Assembly (NCBI RefSeq): GCF_020740795.1 | Contig: NC_067299.1 | Location: 11,543,333 to 11,607,332, forward strand | DNA length: 64,000 bases | Source: Apus apus | Taxonomy: Eukaryota > Chordata > Aves > Apodiformes > Apodidae | Direction: 5' to 3' | Shown here: positions 46,281 through 59,805 of the stretch, one piece after another | Numbering within the stretch: the first letter of the stretch is position 1 | Layout: every line of letters begins with the position of its first letter | The notes under the pieces: generated by a model | Seen by the model: the letters and a program-made list of their open reading frames with translations, nothing else | Told to the model about the DNA's origin: nothing | The model's database searches: none | Program-made: the position numbers and the translations under genes

Positions 46281-48460
46281 TGAAAGGGCTTTTTCTAATG
46301 TAATAACTGACGGCCTCTTCAGTGCCGTTTGAACTGTTTACAGACTGAGTTAACGATTACAGGCAATGTGTACCTTGGCTGCTGCCCAAAATTCTTACCC
46401 GCCCGTCAGATATTATCAAAGAGCCCTTCACTGCTGGCCTGGAGTCCTTCCAAAGCACAGTGCCGAAATGCCGGTGTAGAGGAGGGGCCTTTGGAGCTCA
46501 GCCGTGAAACCCAAGCTCGAAAGTCACAGATCTGCCCTGCCGAGGTGTCCCAAGGACCGGCCGCCAAGTCACGTAGAGATGGGAACACCTGAGGGGTTCC
46601 TAAAGCCCCTCATACCCCGTGGTCTACTCTGGGTGGGCTCTTCCCTGGAGGACATCACCTAGGACTTTGTCCATGCTGGCTTCTAGACTTTATTAGAGGA
46701 CACCACACAGTCCACAAGCTCTGGCTGTCCAGGTTTCCCTCCCTGCACAAGGTCGCTGCCAACCATACCCTGTGCTGTACACGTAGGCTGGGTGGTTTGG
46801 TTAACGCTGGTGGTTACACAGCTTATAGCTACTCCTGCCAAAAGTGTTTTCAACACCCTCATGCCTAAAAGTGTGGACAAGAACAAACCAGGTGGTGGGA
46901 GATTAGATAAAATCACTTCCATTGTTATTTGTAGCTGGAAAAAAGCAGGTGTAGGTAGAAGGTCTGGCTAGATTTGGGTTAGAAAAGAAGTTCCAGCTCT
47001 CTGGGGCAAATTGCACCAAGTCTGGAAATCCCGTTGAAATGAAGGGATTAAATCAAGAACTGGCAAGCTGCTCTAATTACAGCTGAGGAACACAGAGCCA
47101 CATTCAAGCAGCACTGAGGCCACAGAGCAAACTTCTTCCAAGGCAGGAAATGCCACGGCTGCGGTCGATGGCTCCGTCCTACCAAGAGTCCTGGCCAGGT
47201 TCAGGGAGAGCACAAGCCAATCTCTGTGCTGTGCATTGTTCCTGGAAGTGTCTTTCAAAGGCAACTTCATAAATACAACTATTTTTGAATGTCCATTTCA
47301 TATAGAAACATGCTGCTGGGACTGTCAGTCCCCCTTGCCACCAAACTTTGGGCTGCAAAATGCTATTTAATATGGTTCACTAGACCACACGCAGACTGAG
47401 CTACTGTGACTTCCAGGTAACTGCAGACCATTGTTTAAAAACCTCTGCTTCAGTCCAGCCCAGGGTTTAAAACTCTCAGCTATACCAGCAGCATGAACAG
47501 ATGCATCCCATGCCTTCCAGGAGGCTGTAGCAGTGATGGTGTGCCATCACCCTCAAGCTCTTTATAGAAAAGGCCAGAGAATGAAAGCATGAAAATTCCT
47601 GCTAACAATTTGCTCCTGTGTTCCCAAAAGGAGGCATTTTGTCCTGCACAAAAATGCAAAAGCCTCTCTCTCGTAGGCTGGCAAGAGATGGAGTTTCCCA
47701 GGGATGCTTTCCAGAGAAGGGGCTGATGCCTTCACATGGTGCCAGTTGTGTGCTTGAAATATGATGTGTGTCAGCAGGTCCCAGGCATGGGGGTGAAGAC
47801 TGAACACCTAAACAAAAACATTATTTGCTTTTTAATCACATACCATAGCAGCTTCCCATTGTTTAATCACTCTGATGTAGGTTTTATTTAATAGGAATGA
47901 GAAAGTGGCTGGTGAAGGACACAAGTATCTCTCTGTTGCAGGATGTTGCAGACTTGCCAGGAGATAGAAATGTGGATGCAAATATATTTGCTGTGATTTG
48001 ATTCCGTAAAACTTGCTGGTACAGTGCAGTACGCTACCAAAATTGGTTTCTCCTACGCTTACTTGCTAAGACATGAATTCAGGCCCTCTGGGATCCACAA
48101 TTCCCTGGCTGCTATCGATGACATCACTAACATCTAAGGAGCTGCAGGAATGCTAAGAATGCAGCTCCCAGCTCCTGGGGATGCTGAGCTCATTGGCTGC
48201 TCCAGGAGGCACAAAAGATGGGGTGTCTGGGGCGCAGTCCCAGCTCATCTGCAGCCTCCCCCTTCCAATGCACATATATGGTCTTTATAAGGCCACTTTA
48301 TAAGGCCACAGGGTCACAGAAGGTTGCACCAGGTTAAACAGCAAAGTTGGAATTAATTGAAAATTTATTTCAACAGTGTCTTCAGATGTTGAGCAGAAAT
48401 GAGTTTCTCAGCACAGACACACGGGGTCAGACCCAAAACGGATGTACCCCTGTGACCTGT
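46280..48460. other. Intronic stretch, nothing recognised
   Basis: No exon or transposon tail was seen. Ordinary A/T-rich intronic sequence from about 46,900. Confidence 0.5.
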
Positions 48461-48464
48461 CTCT

Positions 48465-48690
48465 CAGAGAGGGACCTTTCCAGCATTACTGGAGTTACTG
48501 ATCTGGAGGACAGGCCCAGAGGACAGGTCACTCAGAAAGGCATCCAGACAGGTCTTGAAAGCCTCCAGAGAAGGAGACTCCACAGCCTCTCTGGGCAGCC
48601 TGTCCCAGGGCTCTGTCACCCTCACAGGAAATAAGTTCTTCCCCATGTTGAAGTGGAACTTCCTGGGCTCTGGTTTGCATCCATTGCCAT
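48465..48690 (-). mobile_element. CR1 LINE fragment
   Basis: The plus strand reads CCTCCAGAGAAGGAGACTCC, ACAGCCTCTCTGGGCAGCCT and AAATAAGTTCTTCCCCATG. This is the reverse complement of the CR1 3'UTR; the terminal tail is missing. Confidence 0.85.
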
Positions 48691-48954
48691 TAAAAGCAGC
48701 AGATGCAGAGGGAGAAGCTGTGATTGCAGCAACCACCTCCACCCTTCAGAACCAGGAGAAAAGGCAATCAAGCCTAGGAATTGGACTCTGGATGAGTCAA
48801 CCCAAGGTATAGATGGCTGATTTTACAAAGTGTAGTGTAGTTTTATCGCTGAGCAACCATATCAGAAGCTCTAGGAGGTGCTGGAATCTTTTCTAGTGGT
48901 CTGTCTCTCGCAGGGACCAATATCATTGTTAAGAAAAGAGTGACCTGTCCTAGA

Positions 48955-49038
48955 TTTGGACCTGCTCGGGCAGGGGGTTGGACTTGATCATCTTTGGAGG
49001 TTCCTTCCAACCCCAACATTCTGTGGTTCTGTGATTCA
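48955..49038 (+). mobile_element. Short CR1 3'-end remnant
   Basis: GGCAGGGGGTTGGACTTGAT, CTTCCAACCCCAACATTCTG and the tail TGTGGTTCTGTGATTCAT, in plus orientation. Confidence 0.9.
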
Positions 49039-49039
49039 T

Positions 49040-51990
49040 CTTGCTGTACTCCCCCTCACCAAGGCAGGATCCCTGACCAAGGGTCTATTACACAGCCATG
49101 CTGGAAGCACAGAGAACAGGTTTTTAATGTTGTATCTCATACCTCCATGCTGCATGACTCCATAGTTTGCCCCGACGGCCTGTGAAAATGGCAGGTGTCC
49201 ACCTCCCAGGGCAGGAGAGAGCTTATTCCCACAGCTCTCACCACCAGAGCCATGGTCCACACAATGGGAATCTACAGCTCACTTTGCACAAAGCAAACTT
49301 TCCATATGTGGAAACTGCTGAAGCATCTGTTCACAACTGTCTGCAAGCTCTGGAAGGGACAATCCTTCATTAAAGCTCAACTGATTTCTCCCCCAGTACA
49401 ATTCAGTTGATTTTCCCACCGAGACTCCCAAACGTTACAAGGAACAATGTGTGTTTGTGTTGCCCAACACACCAAGCCCTTGGTTTTCTCATGCAATCTG
49501 CATCACTGTCACTGGCTGAGGACAAAAAAACATTGTAGCCCAAACCTGAAAGCCTGCAGAGCACTGCTTGGATGGTTTCTGTTGTACTAGGAATCAGTGC
49601 AGCACTTGAGAACACAGGGATAAATCATTAACAAGTCATTATTGTTCACAGGTATTTTTGGCAGGAAACCACTGAGGTCAACTTGGACAAGCTGCTGTGG
49701 GGTAGAAGGGGTGGCACTTTTTCTGGAGAAGCATTCAAATGCTCCTTTAGTACCAAAAAACAGTCTGGAAGTGACCCTCCTTGCTGAATCTAATCAACAT
49801 GGAGAGCCACAGCCCCTCCTTCCCACCCTTCTTGGCCTGAGCTTTCTTCCCACATCTGTAATCAAGTCCTTACACCTGCAAAGCACCCACCATTCTTCTG
49901 GCAACCACAAAATGACAGTGCTGCTCATCCCCAGCACCCCTCACAGTGTGGGCAGCTTAACAGCCCCAACAGCACTTCTCACTTAACAGTCCCATAACCT
50001 CACTGCTCACATCAATCACTTTTGCTACTAGGGGTTGGGGAATTCCCAAACACTGCTGCTTCTCTGTCCAAGGATGGCTGTTTCTCATTCTTTGGAAACC
50101 TGCACAGATGCCACTTCTGTACAACTATATCAATCATTCCTTCCATCCCCAGCAAATATCATCATCTTAGTGGGCAATACAGCATCTTTGTGGGGAGAGG
50201 GTGGGAAATCCAGATGCTGTTTGCTCCCATGGCCACCACTCCTGGCAGCTGAACCACCATCAAAAGCCCTCTCCATGGTTAATATTCTGGAGGCTGGTCC
50301 ATCCTCACAGCTTCTAGCACTGTCAGACACTCCAGCTCCATGAAACACTGTTTACTCTTGTCATTAATTTCCCTGCTTCAGTGGCCAGCTGGCCACTGAC
50401 CCCCCAGCTCTTTAGCTGTTGTAAATCAAGTGCCAAAGGACACTTGCAGAGCACCATGACGAGGCAATCCCTCTGATTATGTGGATGTGTTCGTTTTAAA
50501 ATTCAGGAAGCAAACAATTCTGACACAAACAGCTCAAAGGCTGTTGTGTGCTACTCAGTGTGTCCTCCAAGCTAGAAGGTACAACATCAAGATGGGGCTG
50601 CCATTAAAGGCCTAAAAATCTCCTACAAAAAACACAGAATCAGCCTGGCCGCTCTGATGGCTGTGAGCCTAGCCAGGGCTGGATGGCTTGGTGGTGACTT
50701 TTTTGCCAAGAAAAAGTGCGTTCAACTTTGACATTTATAAAACCAACTTTCATAAGCACAAAAAAATTCCTTTCCAAACTCACCAGCTTCTGGATACATT
50801 CACAGAAGCCAAGAAAACCAGCCAGGTAACTGAGTCCAGTTCCTGAACCCACACTTCCATCCTTCTCTAAAAAATATTGACTCTTCCACCATGAACCCAG
50901 GCAGGGACTTTTGTACTGCAAAGGGAAGCAAAAGGGAAGCTTTACAAAAGCTTGAACTATGGTCAGGCAGCTCAAAACATTTATTCTGCACAGCCTGAGG
51001 TCATCAGCTCCCCTCCTCCATCCACGTATTCTGAGAGTGGAGGCTCTGCCTGCACCTGGAAACTGTTCCTTCTGAGGATGTTCCTCAGCAACCTGCCCAC
51101 CACCCTGCCCCATCTCCATCCTGAATCCACAGCTGGGCTGAGTCTCAGATTTTCCTGAGCTTTGACAATTTTTTTTCTTTAAGAGGCTGAAAATGTACAT
51201 GTAATTGCAGCCCGAAAGGGCAGAAAAATAAAGAGTTACTGGCTTCATGGTAGAACTATGAGACCTGGGCTACAAACAAAACTATAATATGCACAGAAAT
51301 AGTGGAAATAGGATTTGGGAGCATTTCATATTTCCAACACTTAAGAGGCAACTGCAGGGCATCTCTCAAAGATGGCAATTTCTCTGTCACCCACCATAAG
51401 CTGTCTGTAACAGTGATGGCAGATGGGTAAGTGCTCCAGGAGGTGCTGGTTGTTTTTCAGAGGTAGTAGAGCCTGCACACTGACCACAAGTGTTTCGCCC
51501 TCCTAAGGACAGAATGACATCTGTCTTCCCCAGCTGCAAGGCCAGCTGTGTGCCATGGGTACTCTCTAGGACCTCTACTAGAAGGGGCAAACTAAAATCT
51601 GGTGGTCACCCACCCCTGTGTGCTGCAGTTTTGAAAACTGGGCATTACAAAACCCACAGTGCATGTTTCCTTCAAGGAGAAAACTTCATTCTTTCCCTAG
51701 GTTGTCCTACAGCTCTTGAACTTGATGTTGATGAGACCTTCCCAGGATCTCATGATATCCCACTTCTTTACCTCTGCACAGAAGAGATTTATGACAGGGC
51801 TGCCATCAAGTAGGGTTCAACTAGACTGGTTTTTCCCTGGAATTATGACCAACAGGATTCAAACCAATATTCTGAGTTTGGCACAGTTGTATATTGACTC
51901 TGAGTTACAGCCTGAGCTACAGTTAACATTTCCAAAACCTTCATGTGACGGAGCACCCAACAGAGAGACATCAGAGACTAGTCACAGAAG
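49040..51990. other. Intronic stretch, nothing recognised
   Basis: No coding exon, CpG island or transposon tail was recognised on either strand. Confidence 0.5.
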
Positions 51991-51997
51991 CTACAGG

Positions 51998-52412
51998 AAT
52001 CATAGAATCATGGAATCATGTTGGTTGGAAAAGACCTTCAATATCATCAAGTCCAACCATTAACCCAACACTGCCAAGGCCATCACTAACCCATGTCCCT
52101 CAGCACCACATCTACACAGCTTGGAAACCCCTCCAGGCATGGGGACTCCACTACTGCCCTAGGCAGCCTGGGCCAGGGCCTGGCAGCCCTTTCAGTGAAA
52201 AAATTGTTCCCAATATCCAATCTAAACCTCCCCTGGCACAACTTAAGTCCATTTCCTCTTGTCCTCTCACTTGTTCCCTGGGAGAAAAGAACGACCCCCC
52301 TTGCTCCAACCTTTTTCAGGCAGTTGCAGAGTGAGAAGGTCCCCTTTCAGTCTCCTTTTCTCCAGGCTGAACACCTCCAGTTCCCTCAGCCACTCCTTGT
52401 AAGACTTGTAAT
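51998..52412 (-). mobile_element. CR1 LINE 3' fragment
   Basis: The plus strand starts AATCATAGAATCATGGAATC, then GGAAAAGACCTTCAATATCA and TAGGCAGCCTGGGCCAGGGC, and reads back to the TTCCCTCAGCCACTCCTTGT segment. Confidence 0.94.
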
Positions 52413-53300
52413 ACCAGAAGGAGAAACAGTCTTCTCAGCCTATCGGAGCATGTACCCCAACCCTTTCTTTCTAGGGATTGTTCACTTTCTGGCATTTTGC
52501 CTGAGTACTCCCACTCCCTGAGCTGCACCTGAAAGCTTCAGCGACTCTGGAGTGCCCCTAAAGTCAATGTGCCCTACCCCAGAACTGTGCCACTGCCCCT
52601 GCTTCCACAGCTTCCAGGCTCCATTTCCCTCGTCCTTCAGAACCCCAAGACTGGGGATGAACATCAAGTTGATTATAAAACAATTTCTTTTGTTGATAGA
52701 AAATTCTTTGCAGGGTGTGAACAGCAGGAGAAAGAAAGGACTCCTCTGAACTTCGAGCTGGCTGGAAACCCCCGGAGGGCAAGAATCCGATCCCTTGTCT
52801 TTGAGGAGTGCAGGCCTGTCTGTACAGGCCACAGAAGCAGCCAGCCCAGGAGAGCTTTGTGTGTGCAATGCTGACAAGAACACACACCAGGTCTCTCCCT
52901 GCCAGGTTCACGAGCTGCCTGCATATAAAATGGCCTTGTTCCTCCCGCTGGCAGCTCTGGGCAGACCGAGTCCTCCTCACCTCACTCATCTCCCTTGGCA
53001 GAGGCAGCCCCTTCCCCAGCATCTCCCAGCCCACCCGGCCCTGCACGCCCTTCACCAGTTGGATCATCCACCCACAAATAAAACCTTCTCTCCTGCTGCT
53101 CCAAACCTATCTGTGCATCCTCCCAGAGCTGCTCAGGAGGAAGAAAGTCTCCATCCACTGACCACAGAACCTGGTCAGGGACACCTTCTAAATACAAACA
53201 TCCCAGCAAATCCTCTGCCGATTGCAGCAGGCGCTGGATGCAGCAATTCTGCAGCTGCCACCACATGAGCTGTGACTGTCTCAATCAACACTTGTAAAAA
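52412..53300. other. Intronic stretch, nothing recognised
   Basis: Several overlapping open frames of 60-170 codons occur on both strands, none with a recognisable domain or exon boundaries. Confidence 0.45.
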
Positions 53301-53306
53301 TAAATC

Positions 53307-53600
53307 ACAGCATCACAGAATGCCAGGTTGGATGGCACCTCAAGGATCATCTGGTTCAATCTTCCTAGATTTAGATGAGATGGCACAGCACCTTGTCAAA
53401 CTGAGTCTGAAAAGTGTCCAAATCCTGAGGATCATAAAGTGCCAGCATTTTGCAAACTGGGCAGAGCATGTTCCTCAGGAGCAGACAATTTGTTAACCAG
53501 TACCAAGCTTGAGAAGCCAAGCTCCCCAGGTCTCATGTTTTTCAGCCCTGTGAAGAAGCCTCCCTCCTGTGATTTGCAGCCCTGCCCTGGATCAGCCCCA
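53307..53600 (-). mobile_element. Degenerate CR1 3' fragment
   Basis: The plus strand has ATCACAGAATGCCAGGTTGG, then ACCTCAAGGATCATCTGGTT, which is the reverse complement of a CR1 3' end. The remainder is strongly diverged, so the far boundary is uncertain. Confidence 0.65.
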
Positions 53601-56180
53601 TCTTCTTCCCATAAGGATCAAAGTCCTTCAAAGTGGGACTTTACATTTCAGTACAATAACACACACAGGCAAAAAAACCCCAAAACCAACAATGAAGAAA
53701 TCTTTAAGAATGGGTTTGAAATTTCCCCAAAGATCTCTGCATCATGAGTGATGGTAATACCACTAGCTCATCAGCATCTCTTGGTGCAGCCACACCATCC
53801 CAAGCACTCCTGTTAGGGTCAGACCCATCCCAGCACTGCTGGTGTCCCACATCCAGGAAAACCCACAGCTGTGCTGGTTGCACCAACGTGATTTCTTTCT
53901 CCCTCTATTCCCACCACACAGCTTCACTACCAGGTGAAGAGATTAGCATGAGAGATGCTAATATATCTAATACAAAAATATATACATATAATACATAAAC
54001 TAATAGGTGCATCCAGCTGTTCTGCTGCAAGCTGTTCTGTACAGTCAAGTACCAGCCTTGGAGCAAGAAGAAAGCAAAGCCAATGGACCTGGGTCAGGGG
54101 GAAAGAGCTGGCACTCCTTTTTCTGGACCCCAACATTGCAACTGAACATGTGCTGAAGGTCTGCAGTTCCCTCACTCCCTCATCTCCTCTGGTTTTCAGG
54201 AGGTGATGTGGTCCTCACCCAAGCTGGACAAGAGTTACCACTGCTGCTTTCTGGCTATTTCTGGTGGCAGCCCCCTAGGCCAGGTGGGCCTTCAGCCCAC
54301 CAAGACACTCCAGACAGCCTGGGGAGAGCTTGTCCCACAAGCCAGTTAAGCTTTTTCTGCCATTCCCACCCTTCTGGATCCAGCTCTCCTGCTGCAGCCT
54401 CACTGTCCTCTGACAAAGAACACTCTGTAAATTAGTGCAGCTTCAAGCTAGAAAGTCAATGTGGGGAGGAGACCACCATGGCCATTCCCCTCTCCCCATC
54501 ACACCATGGCTGAAGAAACACTCCTGCTTGTTCCTCACCCTCCTGGCTTCACCAAAGAGGGTGCCCAGTACCTCCACTGCCACCTCGCTCCCTCAGCCCT
54601 AGCCTGGGGGCTGGTCCTCCCAGCAGGGCAGCTGGGGACGAGGGGACAGGCAGGAATAGAAGGGCAGAAGGGGAAGGGCTGCTTGGGGGAGCTCAGCTCA
54701 AGCCTGATTAGGAATGTGACGGGAGCTGAGCAGAAAGCACAGGGTGTGGAAGAATAGGGAGGAGAGAGATTGTTTTGAAGGAGAATAGGTCCAGAGCTCT
54801 GGGCAGTTTCATTAGAGGAATATTAAGTAAATGAGTCAGAGCTTGTGGTGCCTGAGGCTCGGGAAAGCTGCTGCTAGTGTGAAGGGATGGCAAGGGAAAA
54901 CAAGGTTCATGGCACGCTGTCTGCATATGAAATTCAACCATAACAAAACAAGAGGAAACATGTTGACTGCCTAATACTTTTATTAACATTTGCAGAGATG
55001 AACTTCTGCAGGCATTCGATCAGTGCCTCTGTCTGTACCTGACCCAGGCTCTGGGCAGCGCGGGTCCCAGGTCACAGCACCCGGCAGCAGCCACCACCCC
55101 ACCCCACCTCACCTTTTAGATTCCAAAAGTAAATGTGTATGTCAGGCTAGATACATTTGTAGCTGGAATCTGAATATAAAATTTGTCTTTTGATTCCTGC
55201 ACCTAAAAAATGGGATATTGCACTGATATCCCCCATGCCAGAATGGTGTGTATCAATATCTCTACACCTTATATGTGTGTGTGTATGTACACGTGTGCCT
55301 GTATATCTGTCTCTAAATATACAGATACATACATCTGTGTCTGTGTGTATATAGATATAAATAGATATCTATTTATCTATCTTGCAAAGACAAAATCCAG
55401 GTTAAGACAGGTAAACCGAAATGCCTACATTTAAATGAGAATATTCATTTCATAAGCATCTGGGAAATTCAAGGTAAGGAAGTTAATGCAGAGGATGCTG
55501 CAATACTCGAGATGTAGGAGTGTGCTAATATGGGACTGCCACTATACAGTGGAAAAAAAAAAAGTCAAGTATGAAATATATTTTACTGTTTGAAAGAATT
55601 CCAAAGATCTACAGGTTGAAATCCCATGCCATGGGGAAACAATGTATTACAGCTACCAACCAATCTGTGGTGATGCCAGAGACCAGGGGAGACTGAGGGA
55701 AGTTAGGAAGGTTACAGAAGTGGAAAAGCAGAATATTAGAGGGTGACTTCAATCAGCACCATCCAGGCAGGGCACTTGCCATGTTGAGGTCTGACCAAAA
55801 AACAGCTTTAGGCATCTTTATCAACTTCTTTATGGAGCAATTTGGAGAAACCTCCAAAGTAGATGCAATCCTGAATAGCATACAGAGTTTCTGATTGAAG
55901 ACAGATTATTTCGGTAACAGTGACTCTCCTAATCCCCACCTTGTAGGAACAGAAACTTAAAACAAAAATCCCAAAACCCTGAAACCATAAAACCATACAA
56001 AATTCTAAGAATAAGGAAAGCTGTTAGACGTTTTGGAAAGGAAATGAGAAGGGTAGATACAGAAATTGTTTGGAGATCTCCTGCTAGAGGCTCAGAGCAA
56101 AGCAGTGCCACTGAGCAAAGGGCCTGAGCTGGGCCCCAGCAGCCCAAGAGTGAACAGCAAAAGAAAGGAGAGCACCAGCA
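53600..56180. other. Intronic stretch with low-complexity TG/AT patch
   Basis: No exon recognised. At 55,265-55,385 a low-complexity stretch of mixed TG, AT and GATA-like dinucleotide and tetranucleotide steps is seen (TATGTGTGTGTGTATGTACA, TAGATATAAATAGATATC). Confidence 0.6.
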
Positions 56181-56189
56181 GGAAAAGGC

Positions 56190-57480
56190 AACCTTTGAAA
56201 GTGCAAGCAGATGATGAGAGCAGAAAAGATTGGCAAGTGGAGAGGACTGGTCAAAAGAGAAAAACATGCTAGGAGCTTACATGCAAACAATAACATCTTT
56301 TTCAACACATCAGAAGCAGGAAGTCTATTAGTGAGTTTTTGCGGCTAACAACTAACACAGGGAATGAGAGATGCACTCCAAAAATATTTGCAAAAAAGCT
56401 AAATGAATTGTTTGCATCATGGTTCACTACAGAGGAAGTCAGAAGTTCCATGAAGAACATTTCAGAGTGCTCATAAATTACTTGGGAAAGGGCAAATTAA
56501 TGAGGTAACAACATTTGTAGATTAAATGATAGTTTTTTGAATGATCTGATCTCAAGTTGATTGTGAAGGATCTCTGGCTACTTGGTGTATGGTTTAATGA
56601 GCAACTGGATGCTAATAGCTCCCACCTCCACCCATGCTCCTGGCCACAAGTTACCCACTGCCCACACTGTCCTTGACTTCCCCATGAGATCATTTAGCTC
56701 ATGAAAACATCAGAAAATGAACCTAGCAAATAAAGTTGAGCATTTTATGCAGTTTTAATGAATTGGGACAGGTTTGGAAAACGGTCCCACAAGGACTGGA
56801 GCCACAGCAAGTGAGGAATGAGGATAATAGGGGAGGGGGGAAAAGCAGAATTAGGGAAAAAAAGAGAAAAGCAAGTCTTCTTCCATGCAGCAGCAAGGAG
56901 CCATCAGCTGGAATCAGCTGCACGTGTTACCACAGTGAATGGCTGTGATAAAATGACAGGTGAAATTCAGTATCAGCAAGAGCAAAGGGCTATTCCTGGA
57001 AAACAACCATTCGAATTGTAGGGACAAAATTATAGGTTTTAAAGAAGATAATTAAACTTGGAGAAGATCCCAGAATCATTCTGAAACATTTTCTGAAATA
57101 GTTACACTATTTGTGTGCCCTACATATATATACTTTTATATATATATATTTCTGCACTACCCAAAAAAGCAAACAAAGTTAGGTATGTAGGGGAAAAGAG
57201 GACCAGGAAACACCATCTGTGGTACACTTATAGCTGAAGAGCCCATTCAGGAGTGGTCACCCTACCTCAAAATGGAAAAATATCAAAAAGTACACAGGTA
57301 GCAAAAGTAGACAGGTAGCAACAAGGTGTGGAAGGGCTTGTGTAAAAGAAGAGCCTCAGATGCTCTACCCAAAGAGGACAGAGTCTTGTAAAATTGCATT
57401 GTATAACATAGGATACACTATTCTTCATAAAGCCAGGATGAAGGGAGGCACCTCAAACCATGGCCAAGTAAAAGGTTTAC
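56190..57480 (+). mobile_element. Ancient CR1 ORF2 fragment
   Basis: Landmarks of the old amniote CR1 consensus: ACACATCAGAAGCAGGAAG, AAGCTAAATGAATTGTTTGC followed by ATCATGGTTCACTACAGAGG, and TGACAGGTGAAATTCAG. Frames are broken throughout. Later parts are hard to follow, and both ends are approximate. Possibly one insertion with the copy at 41,550 as a sister of similar age. Confidence 0.65.
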
Positions 57481-58885
57481 AGTAAACAAACCCCATTTTT
57501 TTCACAGGCCCAGAGTTACATTCCCTAATGAAAGATGATGTGGAGGTATAAAAGATCTAGAAAGCCATGTGGGCAAGATCCATCACAGCTAACAAGAGTC
57601 CTGTCTGTCATTTTCAGCCCAGGTGCTCCGAGAGCCAGCGACTGCTGGGATTTAGGAGGACATACCCAGCTTGATCTTCACCTCCTGGGCTTCTTCTTGT
57701 AACTCCAAGCATCTACCATTTATACCTATATATGTAGCCCATGTACTTGCTGAGCTAGTTGCTTCATCTCCCTTTAGAAACAAACCCAAAAAAGCACTGT
57801 GCCCTTGTAATAGATTTCATTTTCCCTGTGATATATACCTACACTGTACTAGATTCGTTGAGTCCAAGAAGCCCCAGTCCTTCCCAGTGATTTTCCAGAA
57901 AAGAAGTAAAACTCATCTGCACAGAAGACAACCTTCTGGAGGGTTATGGCAAGCAATTTATGAATGCAGGAACCTGCGCTGTTCAGTGTGCTGATGGAAG
58001 AGGTTCAGCAGTATCTAAGACACTAATAAACAACATAGAAGAACCTCCCCAGAATTAAACTCTTGACTCAGGCTTTCATGCTGCCTTTAAATCTGTCTCC
58101 AGGCTTTGATGTCAAATAATTAAACCAATCACGCAGTCTAGCAAGGCTGGGGTTATCACTGGTGTCTCTGTGGGAGGCCCCAGAAGAGGTGCAGCACAGT
58201 CACCCTCCTGCCTTTCCCAGACTTAACTCTCTTTGTTAACCTCCCTCACTTCTCAGCACATTTACGAGGTCACTGGACACCTCAGAAGAGTGAAGATGCA
58301 ACACAATAATCTGTGTCTACGTGGCTCCAAACACTATTATGCATATATAAACATTGACCAAACACTGTCCAAGTAAGACTGAGCCAGTGCTACCAGGCAA
58401 TAAGAAGAAAGAGAAAAGCCATTATCAACTTGACTTTTGTTCAGTTATCCAAATTTACAACCTTGGCTTCTCCTGAACTTCCAGTCGATAACGGGCAAAA
58501 GTACATTGGAGTCTTATGGTACCACGAGGTAGCCATCTCCTCACCTCTTGAGGAGACTGCATCGTGGCTATCCAGGTGTCTTTTTTTATCAGGCAAGATC
58601 ACTACAGTGAGCTCTGAGGATGCAGAACATAGCTGAATACTTACTTAGCTCATTTTAGGAAAGTGTATCACATCTGGCTTTAAGAAACGAAATTGCTTCC
58701 TGTTTTATTTAATGTAGAACTTGAATGACTGCATTTTAGTAATAAGTTCCTTTATGGTTTGAATCTTATCTATACTCAAATCTATTTGGTTTTCTGTGTT
58801 GCTCTGCAGCATGTCAGAACAGCAGCAAACACTGAGTTTGTAACCCGTGGACTGAATTTTAGGGGGCTAAATGTTTTCAGTAAGG
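57480..58885. other. Intronic stretch, nothing recognised
   Basis: A/T-rich sequence with no exon or repeat recognised. Confidence 0.5.
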
Positions 58886-58890
58886 TCCTG

Positions 58891-59155
58891 TGACCAGTGA
58901 CAGGACTTGGGGAAATGGCAAGAAGCTGAATCAGGGGAGGTTTAGGTTGGATATCAGGAAAAGTTTTTTCATCCAGAGGGTGGCTGAGGTCCCGAGGGAG
59001 GTGGTCACAGCACCAACCTGCCTGAGTTCAAGAAGCCTTGGGATGATGCTCTCAGTCACAGGGTGTGATTCTTGGGGTGCCCTACACAGGGACAGGAGTT
59101 GGACTCGTGATCCTGATGGGTCCCTTCCAACACAGCATATTCTGTGATTCTGTGA
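58891..59155 (+). mobile_element. CR1 LINE 3' fragment
   Basis: Plus orientation: GACCAGTGACAGGACTTGGG, GGGAGGTTTAGGTTGGATAT and the tail ATTCTGTGATTCTGTG. Confidence 0.93.
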
Positions 59156-59743
59156 ACTTTGAAAACCCAAAATAAGCCAGAGTCCCTCCTCAGTGTCTGA
59201 TCATGTCAGTTTTCCAGGTATATGATATTCATCTGTTTCCACAGGTTGTGACTGGGGAGTGAGTTCAGAGAAATTAGTGCTTTTTTTCTCAATTTGATGA
59301 TCCATGGAGCTTTTAATGAATTACCTGAGAAGATAATATGATGGACCAAGGGCTCTGTGTACTGGGGTGAATGGGCTGTGTGCTGAGATTTTGTAATACA
59401 TGAACTTCTGTTCCTGTATGACACGTTTCATGTTTTACACAGGAAATCGGGTCACTAGAGAAGGCAATTACTGAAATGAAGGGGAAATACACCACAAGAT
59501 GCTTATCTTGTTAAACTATGGTGGAAAACAAAGCAAAACAAAACAGTGAAACTAAGAGAAATACAAATATATCAGCTTACAGGTGTAGCCTAAATGAAAA
59601 TGACAGCTACATTTTTCCTGTAAATAGATCTGAATGACAGTTGGATTCCTGAATTTACTCTGAGCTCGGGCAAAACAGAATTGAATATGAAAATTAAAAG
59701 ATGACAGAAATGACTTTGAAACTCAAATCCAGTGCTCATGGAT

Positions 59744-59805
59744 ATCACAGAATCACACAGATATCTTCAGTACAGAAAGCAGCACTGGACTCAACCAGTT
59801 CAAGC
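59744..59805 (-). mobile_element. Possible CR1 3'-end remnant
   Basis: The plus strand reads ATCACAGAATCACACAGATAT and then GACTCAACCAGTTCAAGC, a decayed reverse-complement CR1 end. Confidence 0.45.
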